Assembly: GCA_015487405.1 (NCBI GenBank)
Contig: WFPV01000104.1
Location: 1 to 13,565 of the forward strand
Length of the DNA stretch: 13,565 bases
Reading direction: 5' to 3'
DNA from: Aquifex sp.
Lineage (GTDB): Bacteria > Aquificota > Aquificia > Aquificales > Aquificaceae
Below the pieces are notes generated by a model. It was not told the DNA's origin, made no database searches, and was given only the letters and a program-made list of their open reading frames with translations. A program made the position numbers and the translations under genes. Below, in pieces: positions 1 through 6,788 of this stretch (the stretch's first letter is position 1; the number at the start of each line of letters is the position of its first letter).

Positions 1-1257
1 GGAACCTTTGTAAACTTCATCCTCTGGACCATAATGATTGTTCCCGTTGCGGTAGAAATTCTCTTCCAGCTCTTACCTCTCTCCTTGGGATGGGTTGACG
101 AAATAAATCCTCTCCTTGCAAGAACACTGTTCTGGTTCTTTGGACACCCCGTAGTTTACTTCTGGCTACTTCCCGCATACGTAGCCCTTTACACGATACT
201 TCCTAAGATTGTTTCCGAAAAAGGAAAGCTTTACTCCGACGTTGGAGCAAGACTTGCATTCATTTTATTCCTACTATTCTCTCTACCTGTAGGACTTCAC
301 CACCAGTTCACGGACCCCGGAATTACCAATACCTGGAAGCTTATCCATGCACTATTCACCTTCGGTGTTGCACTTCCTAGTATGATTACTGCATTCACCG
401 TAGCGGCTTCCTTAGAATACTCCGTTAAGGCAGAGCATCCTGAGCTTAAGAACTCTAAGTTCTACTGGTGGACCTTCCTACCTTACCTCAGACTTGAAGG
501 TAACAAGTGGTTATTCCCCTACTTCTTTGCAGGATTGGTTCTATTCTTCTTCGGAGGAATTACGGGAATAATTAATGCTTCTTACAACTTAAACCTCGTA
601 GTTCACAACACTGCATACGTTCCCGGACACTTCCACACAACGGTTGGAGGACTCGTTCTACTCGTATTCCTCGGAATGGCTATATACATGACCTCTAAGC
701 TCAGAGGAACTGATGTTAAGCTAAAGGGACTTGCGGCTATCGCTCCCTACTTCTGGATGCAAGGAATGTTCATGTTCTCCTACGCTATGATGGTAGGAGG
801 AGTCTTAGAAGGATTTCCCAGAAGAACCAACTCCGGACTCACCTACCTCAATCCGGACTCCCCTTATTACAGACCCGAATGGGTAGGATACGCTCAGCTT
901 TCAGTGGTGGGAGGATTTCTCCTTGCAATAGGATTTGCATTCAGCTTTGCGTCCCTTATAGCAACTCTTCTTGCACCTAAGGTTAGGGAAAGTGTTATAG
1001 AGTTCCCGATAGCTGACGCTTACCACGGTGAGCCCGCACCTCTTCTCAACAACCTCAGAACCTGGACTGTTGCCGCAATATTGTTAGCGATACTTTCTTA
1101 CATTCCTGCACTCTACGACGCATCCGCAAGAGGAGTATTCTTCAACTCCCCCGCTTACAATGAGAAGTTCCCCGTTCCTCTAAAACAAATGCAACCCTCT
1201 GAACACAAGATTAAGGAAAAAGCAGAAAAGGAAACCAAGGAGGTCGCCAAGAAGTGA
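1..1257 (+). CDS. coxA: ba3-type (B-family) cytochrome c oxidase subunit I, 5' end missing
   Basis: This is the catalytic subunit of a heme-copper oxygen reductase. It reduces O2 to water at a heme/CuB centre in the inner membrane and pumps protons. The reading frame is open from base 1, so the gene begins upstream of the window; an internal ATG at 34 is not the real start. Counting that Met as residue 1, GHPVVYFW carries the His38/Tyr42 pair that is cross-linked in this family. LHHQF gives CuB ligands His89 and His90. VPGHFH gives His199 (high-spin heme) and His201 (low-spin heme). The GHPVVYFWLLPAY and HHQFTDPG stretches resemble Thermus ba3 oxidase rather than A-family enzymes. Several hydrophobic helices follow, then a charged Lys/Glu-rich tail. 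The SCO1 gene overlaps the stop codon. Subunit II is probably upstream, outside the window. The exact electron donor cannot be read from the sequence. Confidence 0.93.
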   Translation, partial: GTFVNFILWTIMIVPVAVEILFQLLPLSLGWVDEINPLLARTLFWFFGHPVVYFWLLPAYVALYTILPKIVSEKGKLYSDVGARLAFILFLLFSLPVGLHHQFTDPGITNTWKLIHALFTFGVALPSMITAFTVAASLEYSVKAEHPELKNSKFYWWTFLPYLRLEGNKWLFPYFFAGLVLFFFGGITGIINASYNLNLVVHNTAYVPGHFHTTVGGLVLLVFLGMAIYMTSKLRGTDVKLKGLAAIAPYFWMQGMFMFSYAMMVGGVLEGFPRRTNSGLTYLNPDSPYYRPEWVGYAQLSVVGGFLLAIGFAFSFASLIATLLAPKVRESVIEFPIADAYHGEPAPLLNNLRTWTVAAILLAILSYIPALYDASARGVFFNSPAYNEKFPVPLKQMQPSEHKIKEKAEKETKEVAKK

Positions 1258-1952
1258 GCCTTTTCCTCTCCCTTCTTTTACTACTTTCTTTTCTCTTCGC
1301 CCAAACAGGGAGCACCGGAATACCTCCTAATGAGGCAAAAACTTTAGATACCTACGTTCCTGGAGACATAACGCTTGTAGATACCGAAGGTCACGAATTT
1401 AAGCTCTCCGACCTAAAAGGTAAGCCCATTGTCCTGAGTCCTATTTACACTACTTGCAAAGCTTCCTGCCCGATAATTACGAAAAACCTAAAGAAGGTTA
1501 TTCCAGAAGTAGGAACCCCCGGAAAGGATTTCTGGGTTATTAGTTTTACTTTTAACCCGAAAGATACCATAGAAGATATAAAGAGATTTAAAAGGGAATA
1601 CGGACTTAATACACCCGGCTGGATTGTTGCTAAGGCTAAAACAAAAGAAGACCTCTTCAGGTTATTGGATGCAATAGATTTCAGGTTTATGACAGCAGGG
1701 GAAGACTTCATTCATCCCAATATTGTAGTAATACTTTCCCCTGAGCTACAGATAAAGAAGTACTTCTACGGAGTGACTTACGACAAGTATGAACTCATCA
1801 ACGCTCTCAGATACGCTAAAGGAGAGCTTGCTCTTCCCGATAAGTTCAGGAGTTATCTGTTTATAATCGGGCTTTTCGGAGTGGTGGTGACGAGTATATA
1901 TATCCTCTATACCTTAAACAAGATACTTCAGAGGAGGAAGAAATACGCGTAA
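1254..1952 (+). CDS. SCO1/SenC family copper chaperone, C-terminally anchored
   Basis: This is a thioredoxin-fold copper-binding protein of 232 residues. The family delivers or reduces copper for CuA assembly in cytochrome oxidase, acting on the outer face of the membrane. The copper-binding CxxxC is Cys68-Lys-Ala-Ser-Cys72, and the third ligand is His154 in FIHPNIVVI. Residues 1-17 form a hydrophobic signal-like segment that lacks the usual positive residues at its start. A second hydrophobic helix at about 201-221 is followed by a basic tail (QRRKK), so the protein looks anchored at its C-terminus, whereas SCO proteins are more often anchored at the N-terminus. The start is GTG at 1254, overlapping the oxidase stop (GTGA), with a strong Shine-Dalgarno AAGGAGGT at 1237-1244. 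This implies translational coupling to the oxidase. The 3' end overlaps uppP by 25 bases. Confidence 0.9.
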   Translation: MSLFLSLLLLLSFLFAQTGSTGIPPNEAKTLDTYVPGDITLVDTEGHEFKLSDLKGKPIVLSPIYTTCKASCPIITKNLKKVIPEVGTPGKDFWVISFTFNPKDTIEDIKRFKREYGLNTPGWIVAKAKTKEDLFRLLDAIDFRFMTAGEDFIHPNIVVILSPELQIKKYFYGVTYDKYELINALRYAKGELALPDKFRSYLFIIGLFGVVVTSIYILYTLNKILQRRKKYA

Positions 1953-2698
1953 ATTCCCGCAACGATTATTCTATAAACTCCAAATACCCACAGTCCGTGT
2001 CTTTTTAAATAATTAATAAATAGTTTAACTACCGCTAATGCGGTGATGAAAGAAGTAACGAGGCCTATTCCTAAAACCTGCCAATTTTCCCCGCTGAAGT
2101 TACCTCCACTCTTTATGAGGTCGTAAGTTGTTGCCGCAAGCATAGTGGGAACTGCCAGTAGAAAAGCAAACTCTGCTGCTGTTTTTCTATCAAGTCCAAC
2201 GAGCAGTCCGCCTACAATGGTAGCTCCCGAGCGGGACACTCCAGGAATCATAGCGAGACTCTGAAACACCCCTATTAGAACAGCTTTCCAGTAGGGAAGT
2301 TCGTCTACGTTGTGTAATGGGGCTCTCTCTCCGAGGGTTTTGTCAATGAGTATAAGGACTATTCCTCCCAGAATTAGTGATATAACCACTACAAGGTCGT
2401 TTCCTATGAGATAGCCCTTTATAAGTTTGTAGAGCAGAAATCCTAAGATACCTGTAGGTATGAAGGCTAAGATTATTCGCTTCCAGGTTTCTACGTCTTT
2501 TATTAGCCTTTCAAAGTAAAGGACTACGACCGCGAGGATAGAGCCGAGCTGAATGGCTATCTCAAAGCTCTTGACAAATTCTGTATGCTTTATGCCGAGT
2601 ATGTGAGCCGCTAAGATGAGGTGACCCGTTGAGGAAACGGGCAGAAACTCAGTAAGTCCCTCTATTACTCCTAAAATTACTGCCTGCTCCGGAGTCAT
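1928..2698 (-). CDS. uppP: Undecaprenyl-diphosphatase (UppP/BacA)
   Basis: This integral membrane enzyme removes a phosphate from undecaprenyl diphosphate, regenerating the lipid carrier for peptidoglycan and other envelope polymers. Overexpression of the family gives bacitracin resistance. The 256-residue protein is typical in length. The first family motif is EGLTEFLPVSSTGH at residues 13-26, with Glu13, Glu17, Ser23 and His26. The second, PGVSRSGAT at 152-160, supplies the conserved Arg156. About seven or eight hydrophobic segments are visible. The ATG overlaps the hisA stop in an ATGA arrangement at 2695-2698, and GGAGGAG lies just upstream, so it is co-translated with hisA and pyrK. The 3' end overlaps the convergent SCO1 gene; no intrinsic terminator is visible there. 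Confidence 0.96.
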   Translation of the reverse strand: MTPEQAVILGVIEGLTEFLPVSSTGHLILAAHILGIKHTEFVKSFEIAIQLGSILAVVVLYFERLIKDVETWKRIILAFIPTGILGFLLYKLIKGYLIGNDLVVVISLILGGIVLILIDKTLGERAPLHNVDELPYWKAVLIGVFQSLAMIPGVSRSGATIVGGLLVGLDRKTAAEFAFLLAVPTMLAATTYDLIKSGGNFSGENWQVLGIGLVTSFITALAVVKLFINYLKRHGLWVFGVYRIIVAGIYAYFFLL

Positions 2699-3402
2699 AG
2701 CTCCTCCACCTTTATTCTTCCCTCATATATAGCTCTTCCTACGACTACACCTTCAACGATATTGTAGAGCTTTTTCACATCCTCTAAGGAGGAAACGCCG
2801 CCCGAGGCAAGGACTGGCTTCTTTACGAACTTCTTTATCTCCTCGTAAGGTTTTGTATCCACCCCTTCCAAACTCCCATCCCTCTCAACTATGGTGTAGA
2901 GGTATCCCCAGACGGGTTTGTCTTCATACCTCTTTGCGAGCTCATCAGGAGTTAGGGGAGTTTCCTCAAGCCATCCTCCTACAGCTATCTTTCCACCCTT
3001 TGAGTCTATGGCGAGAATAACCTTGTCGGGGAAAGACGCTAAAATCCTCTCAAACTTCTGTGGGTTCTTTACGGCGAGTGTTCCTACTACAATGTAGTCT
3101 ACTCCAGTGTCAAAAAAAGTTTTAGCGGTTTCGTAATTCCTGATTCCTCCACCCACCTCTATCTCTCCGGGAAATACCTTCCTTATATTCTCTAAATGTT
3201 TCAGATTTACCGGTTTTCCTTCTTTTGCACCGTCAAGGTCAACGACGTGAAGTTTCTTAAAACCAAGCTCTCCGAAAAATTTAGCAACATCCGCAGGATT
3301 TTCGTAGTAAACCTTAGATTTCTCGAACTCTCCCTTGTAGAGTCTTACTACCTTTCCCTCTTTTATGTCTATTGCGGGAATGATAAACTCCTTCAGGTTC
3401 AA
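2695..3402 (-). CDS. hisA: HisA, ProFAR isomerase (histidine biosynthesis)
   Basis: This is the phosphoribosylformimino-5-aminoimidazole carboxamide ribotide isomerase, the Amadori isomerisation step of histidine synthesis, a cytoplasmic (beta/alpha)8 barrel. At 235 residues it is close to the family norm. It shows IIPAID with catalytic Asp12, HVVDLDGAKEG, the phosphate-binding VGGGIR at about 83-88, AIDSKGGKIAVGGW with Asp133, YTIVERDG with Asp175, and the second phosphate loop LASGGV at 199-203. The start is TTG at 3400-3402, overlapping the pyrK stop as TTGA. It is supported by the strong Shine-Dalgarno GGAGGAGGT about 7 bases upstream and by the usual short N-terminus before the first strand. 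No other his gene is present, as expected for the dispersed his genes of Aquificales. Confidence 0.96.
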   Translation of the reverse strand: MNLKEFIIPAIDIKEGKVVRLYKGEFEKSKVYYENPADVAKFFGELGFKKLHVVDLDGAKEGKPVNLKHLENIRKVFPGEIEVGGGIRNYETAKTFFDTGVDYIVVGTLAVKNPQKFERILASFPDKVILAIDSKGGKIAVGGWLEETPLTPDELAKRYEDKPVWGYLYTIVERDGSLEGVDTKPYEEIKKFVKKPVLASGGVSSLEDVKKLYNIVEGVVVGRAIYEGRIKVEEL

Positions 3403-4154
3403 AGGACGACCTCCTCCATGGGCATAACGGGACCCTCGTAGCAGACCCTCTTTATATATCCGCCGGCTGTTTTAACAACGCATCCTAAGCACACTCCCCA
3501 TCCGCAAGCCATCCTCTCCTCTAAGGAGAAGTAAACCTTATGTCCAGTTTTCATTCGCTTTATGGTCTTTAGCATAGGCTTGGGACCGCAGGCGTGAACA
3601 ACCCAGTCTGTTGGAAACTCCTTAAGTATCTCCGTAGCATAGCCTTTCCTTCCGTAGCTCCCGTCGTCGGTAAAAACTTCATACTCAAATCCTTTCTTCT
3701 CTAACCACTCAAGTATTCCGAGGTGTTCCCTGCTGCGCGCTCCGTAGACTATAAATACCTTTTTACCGAGCCTTCTGAGCTCCTTAGCTAATAGGGTAAG
3801 TCCCGCGAGTCCTACACCTCCTCCGAGAAGCAGGTGTTTATCGCCTTCGTAGGAAAAGAGTCTTTTTCCTAAGGGATAAAATGTCTGAATGCGCTCTCCC
3901 GGTTTTCTCTTTGTAAGGATAGCTGTTCCCCTTCCGAAGACCTCGTAATAAAAGATGGCTTTGTCTTCCTCTATATCCGCAAAGGCGAAGGCTCTCCTTC
4001 CCATAGGGTCGTAAGTCTCGTTGGGTTTTATCATCGCGAAGTGCCCGGGTTTTACTTCCTTTAAGTCTTCCTCCGGGAGCCTGAGGACGAGTTTGTAGAG
4101 TCTGCCCGAGATGTATGTGTTTTCTAAGATTTCCGCGGGAACGTCCCTTATCAT
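3399..4154 (-). CDS. pyrK: PyrK-like dihydroorotate dehydrogenase electron-transfer subunit
   Basis: This is an iron-sulfur flavoprotein that passes electrons from the PyrD flavin to NAD+ in class 1B dihydroorotate dehydrogenase (pyrimidine synthesis). The 251-residue protein has a ferredoxin-reductase fold. An FAD-binding barrel carries RRAFAF at 53-58. A nucleotide-binding half carries LLLGGGVGLAG at 108-118 and CGPKPM at 189-194. A C-terminal [2Fe-2S] site uses Cys217, Cys222, Cys225 and Cys238, the CX4CX2CX12C pattern of PyrK. Related reductases (sulfhydrogenase gamma, SudB) share the fold, but the cysteine spacing and length favour PyrK. PyrD is not in the window. It is the first gene of the pyrK-hisA-uppP operon. 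The ATG at 4154 has no Shine-Dalgarno, so a leaderless transcript is possible. Confidence 0.88.
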   Translation of the reverse strand: MIRDVPAEILENTYISGRLYKLVLRLPEEDLKEVKPGHFAMIKPNETYDPMGRRAFAFADIEEDKAIFYYEVFGRGTAILTKRKPGERIQTFYPLGKRLFSYEGDKHLLLGGGVGLAGLTLLAKELRRLGKKVFIVYGARSREHLGILEWLEKKGFEYEVFTDDGSYGRKGYATEILKEFPTDWVVHACGPKPMLKTIKRMKTGHKVYFSLEERMACGWGVCLGCVVKTAGGYIKRVCYEGPVMPMEEVVL

Positions 4155-4214
4155 TAGATTAGATACTTTAGCATAAAACGGAGTTAAAATATTGTTTTAG
4201 AATTTTTAATCTAA
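4154..4214. repeat. Inverted repeats in the pyrK/ccsA divergent intergenic region
   Basis: The 81-base gap between the divergent pyrK and ccsA starts contains an 8-base perfect inverted repeat: TTAGATTA at 4154-4161 and TAATCTAA at 4207-4214. The arm centres are 53 bases apart, about five helical turns. A second pair, TAAAAC at 4174-4179 and GTTTTA at 4194-4199, is nested inside with slightly different symmetry. The DNA is AT-rich and holds -10-like hexamers for ccsA (TAGAAT at 4198-4203, TTTAAT at 4205-4210). These could be operator half-sites, or chance in AT-rich DNA. Confidence 0.35.
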
Positions 4215-4230
4215 CGCTCCAGAAGGAGGG
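4184..4230 (+). promoter_or_regulatory. Probable promoter region and ribosome binding site of ccsA
   Basis: This AT-rich stretch precedes ccsA and holds several -10-like hexamers (TAAAAT 4185-4190, TAGAAT 4198-4203, TTTAAT 4205-4210), none with a convincing -35 partner. AGAAGGAGGG at 4221-4230 is a strong Shine-Dalgarno about 6 bases from the ATG at 4236 and fixes that start. The ribosome site is clear; the exact promoter is not. Confidence 0.45.
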
Positions 4231-4235
4231 TAAGA

Positions 4236-5546
4236 ATGGACCTATATGAATACGAAGCTTACGATAAGATTTTTAAGAAATACGGAATTCCCGTTCCCCG
4301 TTATATGTTCGTTGAGCACATTACTGACGATGTGGTTGAGTTTGTAAATCAATTAGGTGAGTGTGTTGTAAAGTCTCAGGTTCTCGTCGGAAAGAGAGGA
4401 AAAGCTGGAGCGGTGAGAGTATGCTCCAATCCTGAGGAGGCTCTCCAGGAGATAGAAACGCTCCTCCAGATGCCCGTTTACGGAGAGATGCCCGTTGGTG
4501 TTCTTGTAGTAGAAAAGGCTAATATCGTAAAGGAGCTTTACGCTTCCATAGTATATTCAACGGACCACAGGGCACCCGTTCTAACGCTCTCCTTGGAAGG
4601 CGGTATGGACATTGAGGAGGTTCCCCCTGAAAAGGTAAAGAGCTGGCCCATTAATCCCTTGAAAGGGTTATACCCCCACATGGTTAGGAATTACCTCCTT
4701 GAGCTGGGATTTCCCCACGAGTATATGTCCGTTCTGAGAAAGTTATCCGAGGTTATAGCAAAGATGTGGGAGGCATTCTGGGGAGCCGAGGCGAGACTCC
4801 TTGAGATAAACCCCCTCGCAATCGTTGACAAGGGAGGAAAGTTGGACGTTCTTGCCCTTGACGCGGTCGTGAAGATAGACGACGACGCTTCCATACCTCC
4901 CGCGAAGATTTACGGAGTGAGAACGGCACTAAAGAGACCTCCCACGGAAAGGGAAATCGCCGCTGCGGAAATAGACAAGGATGACCACAGAGGAAAGGCA
5001 GGTTCTTACGTAGAAATGGACGGAGATATAGCAATGATGACCTTCGGTGGAGGTGGTTCTACGGTTACGATAGAAACCTGCTACGAGATAGGCTTAAAGC
5101 CCGCCAACTTCACCGACATCGGCGGAAACCCCCCTGCGGAGAAGATGTATAAGATAACGAGGATTATTCTCTCTAAACCCGGAATTAGGGCTGTCCTGAT
5201 AGCGGGAGGAACGGCAAACAACACCAGAATAGACGTCACTCTCGGAGAGGGAGTCGCGAACGCTCTCAGAGACCTCAAGAAGGAAGGAAAGCTTGACCCC
5301 AACTGGATATTCGTCGTTAGAAGAAACGGACCTGAAGCAGAAAAGGGTCTCAGGATGCTCTACGAAGCCTTCAAGGAGTGCGGAATTAAGGGAGAGATAT
5401 ACGACTCCACTCTTCCCCTAACGGAGGCTCCCGTCAGACTAAAGCAACTCCTTGATAAGTGCCAAGCGAGGAAGTTAGAAGAGCAAGAACAGGCTAAGGA
5501 GGGACACACCTTTACCGACGAGCAGGCTTCAGACCTCGGTATGTAG
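4236..5546 (+). CDS. ccsA: Citryl-CoA synthetase large subunit (ATP-grasp, SucC/ACLY-like)
   Basis: This is probably the ATP-grasp subunit of citryl-CoA synthetase, which with a small subunit and citryl-CoA lyase cleaves citrate in the reductive TCA cycle of Aquificales. The 436-residue protein is longer than ordinary SucC (about 390). The N-terminal ATP-grasp part has KSQVLVGKRGKAGAV at 46-60 and the metal-binding LEINPL at 189-194. The C-terminal CoA-ligase part has FTDIGGNPP at 292-300. Its LIAGGTANNT (321-330) and VRRNGPEAEKGLRM (361-374) match ATP-citrate lyase (IGGSIANFT, VRRGGPNYQEGLRV) rather than SucC, which has a NIFGGI type loop there. Hence citrate, not succinate, is the inferred substrate. 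An alternative is a divergent succinyl-CoA synthetase beta subunit. The small subunit and lyase genes are not nearby. It is monocistronic, with a strong Shine-Dalgarno, and its last 18 bases overlap murD. Confidence 0.8.
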   Translation: MDLYEYEAYDKIFKKYGIPVPRYMFVEHITDDVVEFVNQLGECVVKSQVLVGKRGKAGAVRVCSNPEEALQEIETLLQMPVYGEMPVGVLVVEKANIVKELYASIVYSTDHRAPVLTLSLEGGMDIEEVPPEKVKSWPINPLKGLYPHMVRNYLLELGFPHEYMSVLRKLSEVIAKMWEAFWGAEARLLEINPLAIVDKGGKLDVLALDAVVKIDDDASIPPAKIYGVRTALKRPPTEREIAAAEIDKDDHRGKAGSYVEMDGDIAMMTFGGGGSTVTIETCYEIGLKPANFTDIGGNPPAEKMYKITRIILSKPGIRAVLIAGGTANNTRIDVTLGEGVANALRDLKKEGKLDPNWIFVVRRNGPEAEKGLRMLYEAFKECGIKGEIYDSTLPLTEAPVRLKQLLDKCQARKLEEQEQAKEGHTFTDEQASDLGM

Positions 5547-6788
5547 TTCTTCCTTTTTCTTTTTCTCTATTAACTCTTTAAATTTTTCTCCTCTTTCCAC
5601 GTAATTCCTGAACATATCAAAGGAGGAGCAAGCCGGGGAAAACAGTAAAATCTCTCCTTGTCCCCTCCTTTCAAAAGCTTTGTTTACAGCCTCCTCAAGG
5701 CTACCGCATGTAATAACTTCTACAAAATCTTTAAAGCTTTCTTTTATCTTCTCTTTTGTTTCACCTATAGCGAGAACGAGCTTGACGTTTTTAAGGTAGG
5801 GAACGGCAACGCTGAAGTCGTCCCCCTTGTCCTTTCCTCCTACAATTAGGATAATTCTTCTGTCGGGAAAGCTCCTGAGAGCAGAGATTAAAGCGTTCAC
5901 GGTGGTTGACTTTGCGTCGTTGTAAACCTCCAGGTCTTTGACTTTCCCAAGGTATTCCAAGCGGTAGGGAAGTCCTCTAAACTCGTAAAGGATTTCTTCA
6001 AAGTCTGTAGGCTCTATTCCGAAATTTAGAGCTATCAGAGAGACTACCGAGGCGTTAATAACATTATGAAAGCCCTTTATTTTTAGATGCTTAGGACTGA
6101 AGAGCTTTTTACCTCTGTAGTAAACCGCTTCTTCCGAAATCTTGAGTTCCGATAGGAGTATCTTTTGAGCCTCCGAAGGAGTTCTTTTAATTTCCTCAAG
6201 GGAGTCGTTCAGTATAAGGATGTCTTCGGGTTTCTGGTTTTGGAAGATTTTATACTTGCTCCGTAGGTAGTCTTCCATATTGGGGTGCCAGTCGAGGTGG
6301 TCCCTCGCGAAGCTCACAAAAGCTCCGAGTTGAGGTCTAAATATCTTCAAGGTTTTTCCTTGAAAGGAGGAGATTTCTAATACGGCGAAGCCGTCTTCAG
6401 AATCTAAAACAATATCAGAAAAAGGTCTTCCTATGTTGCCTCCTTCGTGAACCTTGGGGAGAAACTCTTTTAGGATTAGGTAGGTTAGCCGTGTTGTCGT
6501 TGACTTTCCGTCCGTTCCTGTTATCGCTATAACTTTCCCTTTGAAGAACCTGTAAGCGAGCTCGGTTTCTCCTATGACTTCTTTTCCGAGCTTTTCGGCT
6601 TCCCGCCAGAGCGGGTGGGAGGGAGGAACTCCGGGGGAGAGGACTACCGTATCAACCTCGTTCAGGACTTCTTTCCAGAGCTGGGGATTTTCCTTGTCGT
6701 CTCCGGTATAGACCTTATAGCCTTTCTTTTTAAGGAGCTTTACCGCAGCTTTTCCGCTCTTTCCCAGTCCCCAAACTAAGAAGCTCAT
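5529..6788 (-). CDS. murD: MurD, UDP-MurNAc-L-alanine:D-glutamate ligase
   Basis: This cytoplasmic ATP-dependent ligase adds D-glutamate to UDP-MurNAc-L-alanine in peptidoglycan synthesis. The 419-residue protein has an N-terminal nucleotide-binding domain (VWGLGKSG; SPGVPPSHP at 51-59), the central ATPase P-loop ITGTDGKSTTT at 89-99, HLDWHPNMEDY with the conserved His/Asp, NDAKSTTVNAL (cf. NDSKATN in other MurD), and the C-terminal FSPACSSFDMFRNYVERG signature. The frame stays open upstream to an ATG at 6887, but the ATG at 6788 is preferred. It places the Rossmann motif at the very N-terminus as in the family, it forms a 4-base ATGA overlap with the preceding transporter gene, and a weak AAAGGA lies about 10 bases upstream. 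It is the last gene of a four-gene operon. Confidence 0.96.
   Translation of the reverse strand: MSFLVWGLGKSGKAAVKLLKKKGYKVYTGDDKENPQLWKEVLNEVDTVVLSPGVPPSHPLWREAEKLGKEVIGETELAYRFFKGKVIAITGTDGKSTTTRLTYLILKEFLPKVHEGGNIGRPFSDIVLDSEDGFAVLEISSFQGKTLKIFRPQLGAFVSFARDHLDWHPNMEDYLRSKYKIFQNQKPEDILILNDSLEEIKRTPSEAQKILLSELKISEEAVYYRGKKLFSPKHLKIKGFHNVINASVVSLIALNFGIEPTDFEEILYEFRGLPYRLEYLGKVKDLEVYNDAKSTTVNALISALRSFPDRRIILIVGGKDKGDDFSVAVPYLKNVKLVLAIGETKEKIKESFKDFVEVITCGSLEEAVNKAFERRGQGEILLFSPACSSFDMFRNYVERGEKFKELIEKKKKEELHTEV

Noticed and set aside
34..36. ATG at 34 as the start of the oxidase gene
   Set aside because: The frame is open to base 1 and the upstream codons are hydrophobic and fit the same membrane helix, so this is an internal methionine of a gene cut by the window edge.
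1988..2006. Weak hairpin followed by CTTTTT downstream of SCO1
   Set aside because: The stem is only three to four base pairs and lies in uppP coding sequence, too weak for a terminator call.
3196..3441. 81-codon open frame on the plus strand across hisA and pyrK
   Set aside because: It crosses the boundary of two well-supported minus-strand genes and has no motif or ribosome site.
4753..5034. 93-codon open frame on the minus strand opposite ccsA
   Set aside because: Its composition (many Arg, Pro, Ser, Leu) is typical of an antisense shadow, and the plus strand clearly encodes the conserved ATP-grasp/CoA-ligase protein.
5547..5570. Pyrimidine-rich run after the ccsA stop as a terminator
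   Set aside because: There is no stable hairpin before it (only a bulged stem of about five pairs), and the run is explained by Lys/Glu codons of murD on the other strand.
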